A DNA stretch of 64,000 nt, from assembly GCF_009707705.1 (NCBI RefSeq), contig NZ_WLYX01000001.1:372001-436000 (forward strand), written 5' to 3'. The stretch comes from Paludibacterium denitrificans. Its GTDB lineage: Bacteria; Pseudomonadota; Gammaproteobacteria; Burkholderiales; Chromobacteriaceae. Below the pieces are notes generated by a model. It did no database searches. It was not told the DNA's origin and was given only the letters and a program-made list of their open reading frames with translations. The translations under genes were made by a program, and so were the position numbers. Below, in pieces: positions 59,834-64,000 of this stretch. Within the stretch, counting starts at the first letter, position 1, and every line of letters starts with the position of its first letter.

Positions 59834-60754
59834 TTAAAGAGCCAATGCCGGTTTACCGGCCTTGCGCTTGACAGCAGAGCGCATGTTTTCGTGATTACCC
59901 GCCTGCACACCAGCCGGAGCGTCCAGCTTGTCCTGCTGCGGCTGGACATTGGCAGGTTCGCCAGTGCCGTTGGTCAACCAGTGCACAGCCACCAGTTCGC
60001 CACTGACTTTGGCTTTACCCGTGGTTTTGCAGGTCAGGCAGACCGGTTTGCCGGAACGTTCACGCAAGGCGGCGTCCACGCGCTTGCCCACCACGGCTAC
60101 GCCTTTTTCTTTCTGCCAGTTAAGCAGCACATCCGCCAATGAGCGGAATGACGGGTCGTCCTGCTTGTAATGGTTACGGTACGCGGTCAGCCACAATTCC
60201 CCAGCACGGTCCTCATTCAGCAAAACCGTCTGATACGCCACGGTAACCGCCGCGCCCGGTGACACTGCCCCAGCCAGATCAAGCGCATCATCGTTCTTCA
60301 ACCGGATACATCCGTGACTACGGAAACCCGGCACGGAAGACGGTACATTGGTGCCATGAAAACCCAATCCCAACTTGGCCGCGCCAAAGCGGATAAACAC
60401 CGGCCCCAACGGATTTTCCGGGCCGGGAGGCACAACCGTTAGCACCGGTTTGCCCTGTTTCTTCATTTCTTCCTGAATCGATTTGGGCACATGCCAGCTG
60501 GGGGCATGGTACACACCGGTAATGTCATAGCTGCCAATCGGCGTCTGGGTCAGCATTTTGCCCACCGCCACCGGATAAATCTTGGCCAGCTGACCATCCT
60601 GATACAGAAACAGCCGGGCCTGCGGCAAATTGACCACCAGATGCAATCCGGATGAGTTTACCGGCACATCCGGCTGCGGCATGGCCGCCATGGCTTACCA
60701 CCCCAGCAACAAAAGCATCGAGCCTGCCATCCACTTACATACCGACTTGATCAT
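59834..60754 (-). CDS. L,D-transpeptidase (YkuD family)
   Basis: Secreted peptidoglycan-modifying enzyme. YkuD domain: [40 protein letters not shown] with the catalytic SHGCIRL, then a helical/C-terminal part with CLTC. 306 aa from ATG 60754 with a signal peptide ([19 protein letters not shown]). A TAA at 60695-60697 right after it (GGTAAGCC) reverts to GGCCGGCC, giving LLLLGWPAMAA, a proper cleavage region. Confidence 0.85.
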
Positions 60755-60895
60755 TCTGCACCATTATCCTGTATCACTATATTGATGAAATTCTACCAGA
60801 AAGCCGCTAATCGCCCAGTATGCAAAAACCGCTGCGGTCCGGCCCGGTTTTTGAGAAAATTGGCGTTTTACTTGTCTGATTTGCCACGCAAAACC

Positions 60896-62491
60896 ATGAC
60901 TCACACAAAAAATGTTGCCCTTGTCGAATCTCTGGACCACGAGGGCCGAGGGATTGCTCATGTCGAGGGCAAGACCATTTTCATTGACGGCGCTTTGCCG
61001 TATGAAAAAGTACTATACAGCGCTTACCGCAAAAAACCCACGTACGAGAACGCCGACGCCACCGCCGTCATAAAAGAGAGTTTCATGCGTGCCACACCGC
61101 GCTGTCCGCATTTTGGTGTGTGCGGTGGCTGTTCGATGCAGCATGTGGAATTTAGTGCGCAAGTGGCCATCAAGCAGCGGGTACTGGAAGACAACCTCAA
61201 GCATCTGGGCAAGGTCTCGGCAGAACGCATTCTGACGCCTATCGCTTCTACCCGGCCACGGAACTACCGCCACCGCGCCCGACTCTCCGTGCGCCTGGTC
61301 GAGAAGAAAGGCGGCGTGCTGGTTGGCTTTCATGAAAAGCGCTCCAGTTACATTGTCGACATGCGCGAGTGCCATATCCTGCTTAGCGCATATTTCCGAC
61401 CTGATCGTGCCGATGCGCGAGATGATCATCCGTCTGTCCATCCGCAACCGCCTGCCACAAGTGGAAGTGGCCGTGGGCGACAAGCTGGACATACTGGTGT
61501 TCCGCAACATGGACCCGATCACCGCTGACGACGAGGCCATCCTGAAAGCCTTTGCCGACCGGCACAGCCAACCGGGCTTAGCCGTTGCAAATCTGGTTGC
61601 AGCCCAAAGGGCCGGACACCTGCTATCCGTTCTACCCGCTGGATGTTCCCAAGCTGAGCTACAGCTTGCCGGGCTTCAACATCGACATGCCGTATTACCC
61701 GACCGAATTCACCCGGGTGAACCCGCAGATCAATGGCGTCATGGTGGCGCGAGCATTGAAGTTTCTTGATCCGCAACCGGGCGAGCGCATTGCCGACATG
61801 TTCTGCGGCATCGGCAACTTCACCCTGCCGATTGCCCGCTCCGGCGCCACCGTACACGGCATGGAAGGCAGCGAAGCACTGGTCAAGCGGGCGGTGGAAA
61901 ACGCCACCCACAACGGCTTGCAGGACAAAGTCAGCTATGAGATGGCCAACCTGTTCGAAGTCACCGAGGACAGCTTTGCGGCGCTAGGCAAGTTCGACAA
62001 AATGCTGATCGACCCCCCACGCGATGGTGCCGTGCAACTACTCAAAGCCCTCACCGAGGAAACCGCACCACCGCGTATCGTCTACGTCTCCTGCAACCCG
62101 GCCACGCTGGCCCGCGATGCGGGGATTCTGGTGCACACCAAGGGCTACACGCTGAAGGCCGCAGGCATCATTAACATGTTCCCGCACACCGCCCACGTCG
62201 AGTCCGTCGCCCTGGTTCGAGAAGACCGGCCCATGCAAGAGCCGCGCCGAGATGGATGCACTGGAAGCCGCCGAAGAAGCCGAACGCGAAGCAAAACGTC
62301 AGGCCCGCAAACAGCAGGAAGCCGAAGCAGAAGCCCGTAAAAAGGCGGAGTTGGCCGAAAAAGCCGCTGCCAAGGAAGCCCGACGTCAGCACTATCTGGC
62401 CAACAAGGACTACTACGACGCCAGAAGCGCCGCCCAGCAGCAAGAGCGGGAAACGGCTGCCGGAACTGAAGGCGCTATAGCCAAGGAATAA
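60896..62491 (+). CDS. rlmD: 23S rRNA (uracil-1939-C5) methyltransferase RlmD with long C-terminal tail
   Basis: TRAM-like N-terminus ([20 protein letters not shown]), Fe-S ligands ([14 protein letters not shown] plus a later Cys), SAM-binding [18 protein letters not shown], and the catalytic DPPRDGA / [13 protein letters not shown]. Three repairs: GCTTAGC 61381 ([13 protein letters not shown]), GCTTAGC 61576 ([20 protein letters not shown]) and one C removed at GCCCTGG 62209 ([14 protein letters not shown]). With the last repair the frame runs on for about 85 Ala/Glu/Lys-rich residues ([20 protein letters not shown]), giving 530 aa against about 440 usual. Confidence 0.9.
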
Positions 62492-62548
62492 GCTGTTTTT
62501 GGTGTTTGCTTGTATTGCTCGACCCCAGTTGTCACCCCGGAGCGAGCG

Positions 62549-62725
62549 ATGCACGCGCACCTTACCGACAGCTACATTTCCAGAATGAAGACCCCGGATT
62601 CACGTGTTGAAATCAAGGATACGCGGATACCGGGGTTTACTTTGCGTGCAGGAAGGCGTGCCAAGGTGTGGTACTTCCGCAGTACCGTCAGAAGTGAACG
62701 GGGAGCACGTAAGGATTTAATGTGA
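62549..62725 (+). pseudogene. Remnant of a phage-type integrase (N-terminal arm)
   Basis: 58 codons: LTDSYISRMKTPDSRVEIKD, TRIPGFTLRAGRRAKVWYFR. This is the start of a P4-type tyrosine recombinase (DUF4102-like arm-binding domain). It stops after VRSERGARKDLM and no catalytic domain follows. A relic of an integrated element next to rlmD. Confidence 0.75.
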
Positions 62726-62930
62726 TGGTCAGCCTGATGACCATCTGGTTTATGTGGATGTTGCCGTCAGCCCGGCGCTGGCGCGTGAATTCGAGATTTT
62801 CCATCTGCCCGCGCTGGCTCTTTATAAAAACGGCGCGTTTCACACCATGGTGAACGCGCCGCTCTCGGCCACTGCACTGACTCGAGGTCTTCAGAATGCC
62901 TTGGACGCTCCGCCAGACGAGACGCCCTGA
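62722..62930 (+). pseudogene. Thioredoxin-like C-terminal remnant
   Basis: An open frame with no start codon: VYVDVAVSPALAREFEIFHL, PALALYKNGAFHTMV, SATALTRGLQNAL, stop at 62928. The pattern strand, helix, LPAL (cis-Pro), strand, helix matches the back half of a thioredoxin fold. The CxxC half is missing, replaced upstream by the integrase remnant. Its last 40 bases overlap the 3' end of the convergent membrane-protein gene. Confidence 0.6.
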
Positions 62931-63477
62931 ACCGACTGCATCAGCTCGGCAGGCAACTTCACCCAACCTTGTGCGCTAGCCAGCGACAAGGAGGCGGCCA
63001 ACAACACCAGCGCCAACGGTGAAAACAACAGAATGCCAAGCAAGACCCGCAGGCGGGAAACGCCGGACACTTGCGCCAGCGCATTGATCAGCACCATCAC
63101 TTCAATCAGCGACAGCACCATGTCGGCCACCATGGCCCCCTGATCGGGCAGCCAGCTGGTCAGCGGTTCGACAAACTGCAGGGCATTGGCCACGACAATC
63201 AGGCCGAACAGCGAACCGGTTTGCTTCCATTTGGCCAAGCGTAACCAGACGCCCATGAACTGGGCAAAACACAGCGTTTCCAGCCAGGTAAACAACACCA
63301 GAAACGTCATGCGCCCGCCGATGTCGTCCCCCAGATCCGAAGCACCTGCACTGCCGATCACCGCCAACAGGGTCAGTGCCAGTGCTTAAGCAGCCGGGCC
63401 GGGTACTGGTAAGCCTCCAGCGGTTTGACGCGAAAACGCAGGAGGTCGATGGCATCGTCAATCAGCAGACGGAACAT
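62891..63477 (-). CDS. Yip1-like multi-pass membrane protein
   Basis: About 194 aa with five hydrophobic segments (PALALTLLAVIGSAGAS, MTFLVLFTWLETLCFAQFMG, SLFGLIVVANALQFVEPL, LLGILLFSPLALVLLAASLS). MFRLLIDDAIDLLRFRVKPL at the start. One repair, GCTTAAGC 63384 (ARLPALALTLLAVIGS). The layout resembles Yip1-domain proteins; function unknown. It follows purU closely (9-base gap). Confidence 0.7.
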
Positions 63478-63486
63478 GAACGGGCC

Positions 63487-64000
63487 TTAGTCAAAGATAA
63501 CGGTTTTGTTGCTGTACGACAGAATGCGGTGATCCACATGCCAGCGCACGGCACGTGACAATACCACTTTTTCCAGATCGCGCCCTTTCTGAATCAGGTC
63601 TTCCACTTCGTCACGATGGGAGATGCGCATCACTTCCTGCTCGATGATCGGGCCTTCGTCCAGATCCTCGGTCACATAATGGCTGGTGGCACCAATCAGC
63701 TTCACGCCGCGGGCAAAGGCGCGGTGATACGGCTTGGCACCATCAAACGCCTACAGGAAGCTGTGGTGAATGTTGATTACGCGGTTGGGGTAGCGTTGCA
63801 CGAAGTTGGCCGAAAGCACCTGCATGTAACGCGCCAGCACGATGAAATCCACGCTTACTTCGTCCAGCAGACGGAACTGCTCCGCTTCGGCTTCGGCCTT
63901 GTTGTCACGCGTCACCGGGATCACGTGGAAGGGGATGCCGTTGAACTCCACCAGACGGCGGCAATCTTCGTGATTGGAAATCACCAGCGGAATATCGCAG
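63487..64000 (-). CDS. purU: Formyltetrahydrofolate deformylase PurU, 3' part
   Basis: Partial, its start lies beyond the window. Hydrolyses 10-formyl-THF to formate and [83 protein letters not shown], and [20 protein letters not shown]. One stop at 63751-63753 (GTAGGC) reverts to GCCGGC ([14 protein letters not shown]), the catalytic neighbourhood of the family. Confidence 0.92.

Noticed and set aside
428..63754. Real pseudogenes, programmed frameshifts or a tiny transposon leaving CTTAAG scars
   Set aside because: Essential genes are hit, the same six-base word is restored each time, insert size varies (+2, +1, 0, -2), and no target duplication is seen. A read-level cause fits better.
4430..63814. 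GTTGGCCGAA as mere codon usage (Leu-Ala-Glu)
   Set aside because: Copies occur on both strands of genes, in several reading phases, and eight are outside genes with even longer agreement (AAGGTTGGCCGAAA), so codon bias cannot explain them.
1..64000. CRISPR arrays, tRNA or rRNA genes
   Set aside because: No regularly spaced repeats and no cloverleaf or rRNA-like stretches were recognised by eye; a covariance-model scan was not possible.

Overview
The window looks like Betaproteobacteria, order Neisseriales, probably Chromobacteriaceae. GC is about 60 percent. It has a full fliE-to-fliR block under a sigma-54 regulator, a PF10136 'site-specific recombinase', a betaproteobacterial IF-1 variant and UbiH-type monooxygenases. 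No tRNA, rRNA or CRISPR array was recognised.

Layout. 1-12637: the early and lysis part of a Mu-like transposable prophage. A LexA-like repressor is on the + strand. Ner, MuA, MuB, small regulators, DUF3164, HU, GemA, Mor and an amidase endolysin run leftward on the - strand. Its outer end sits inside a MASE1-CHASE-GGDEF gene (12638-14459). 14.7-18.6 kb: a HisKA_2 sensor kinase overlapping a REC-PAS-GGDEF-EAL protein. 18.7-24.2 kb: TerC, HtpX, an NhaR-like regulator, the PF10136 protein and an acyl-CoA-binding protein. 24.3-30.8 kb: a TonB-like protein, DsbC, two tandem UbiH-family monooxygenases, PepP, VanZ-like and YebC. 30.9-44.2 kb: fliR,Q,P,O,N,M,L,K,J,I,H,G,F,E, the sigma-54 regulator and a CheB catalytic domain. 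44.3-54.1 kb: an LMW phosphatase, a PAS-GAF-GGDEF-EAL protein, LysR with a divergent SBF transporter, UvrB, PbpG and an MFS permease. 54.2-64 kb: FlgT/FlgP, EamA, IF-1, GltX, an L,D-transpeptidase, RlmD, remnants of an integrase and a thioredoxin-like gene, a membrane protein and the 3' part of purU.

Two sequence-wide signals matter most. (1) The 10-mer GTTGGCCGAA (extended AAGGTTGGCCGAAA) occurs 39 times on both strands, against less than one expected. 38 copies are in the chromosomal part and one is in the prophage. Copies between genes sit just past stop codons. This resembles the DNA uptake sequences of Neisseriaceae but is a different word, so I propose it as a candidate uptake sequence. 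(2) More than 30 genes, many essential, carry frame breaks or stops. About 40 of these lie where the conserved protein demands GCCGGC but the text reads GCTTAAGC, GCTAAGC, GCTTAGGC, GTAAGC or similar. GCCGGC itself is almost absent. A smaller set lies at CCWGG. Removing these lesions restores family-standard protein lengths: FliQ 89, HU 90, GltX 464 and UvrB 670 aa. The likeliest reading is systematic miscalling of a modified GCCGGC motif in a long-read assembly, not gene decay. Genes below are therefore given as full-length CDS with the breaks noted.
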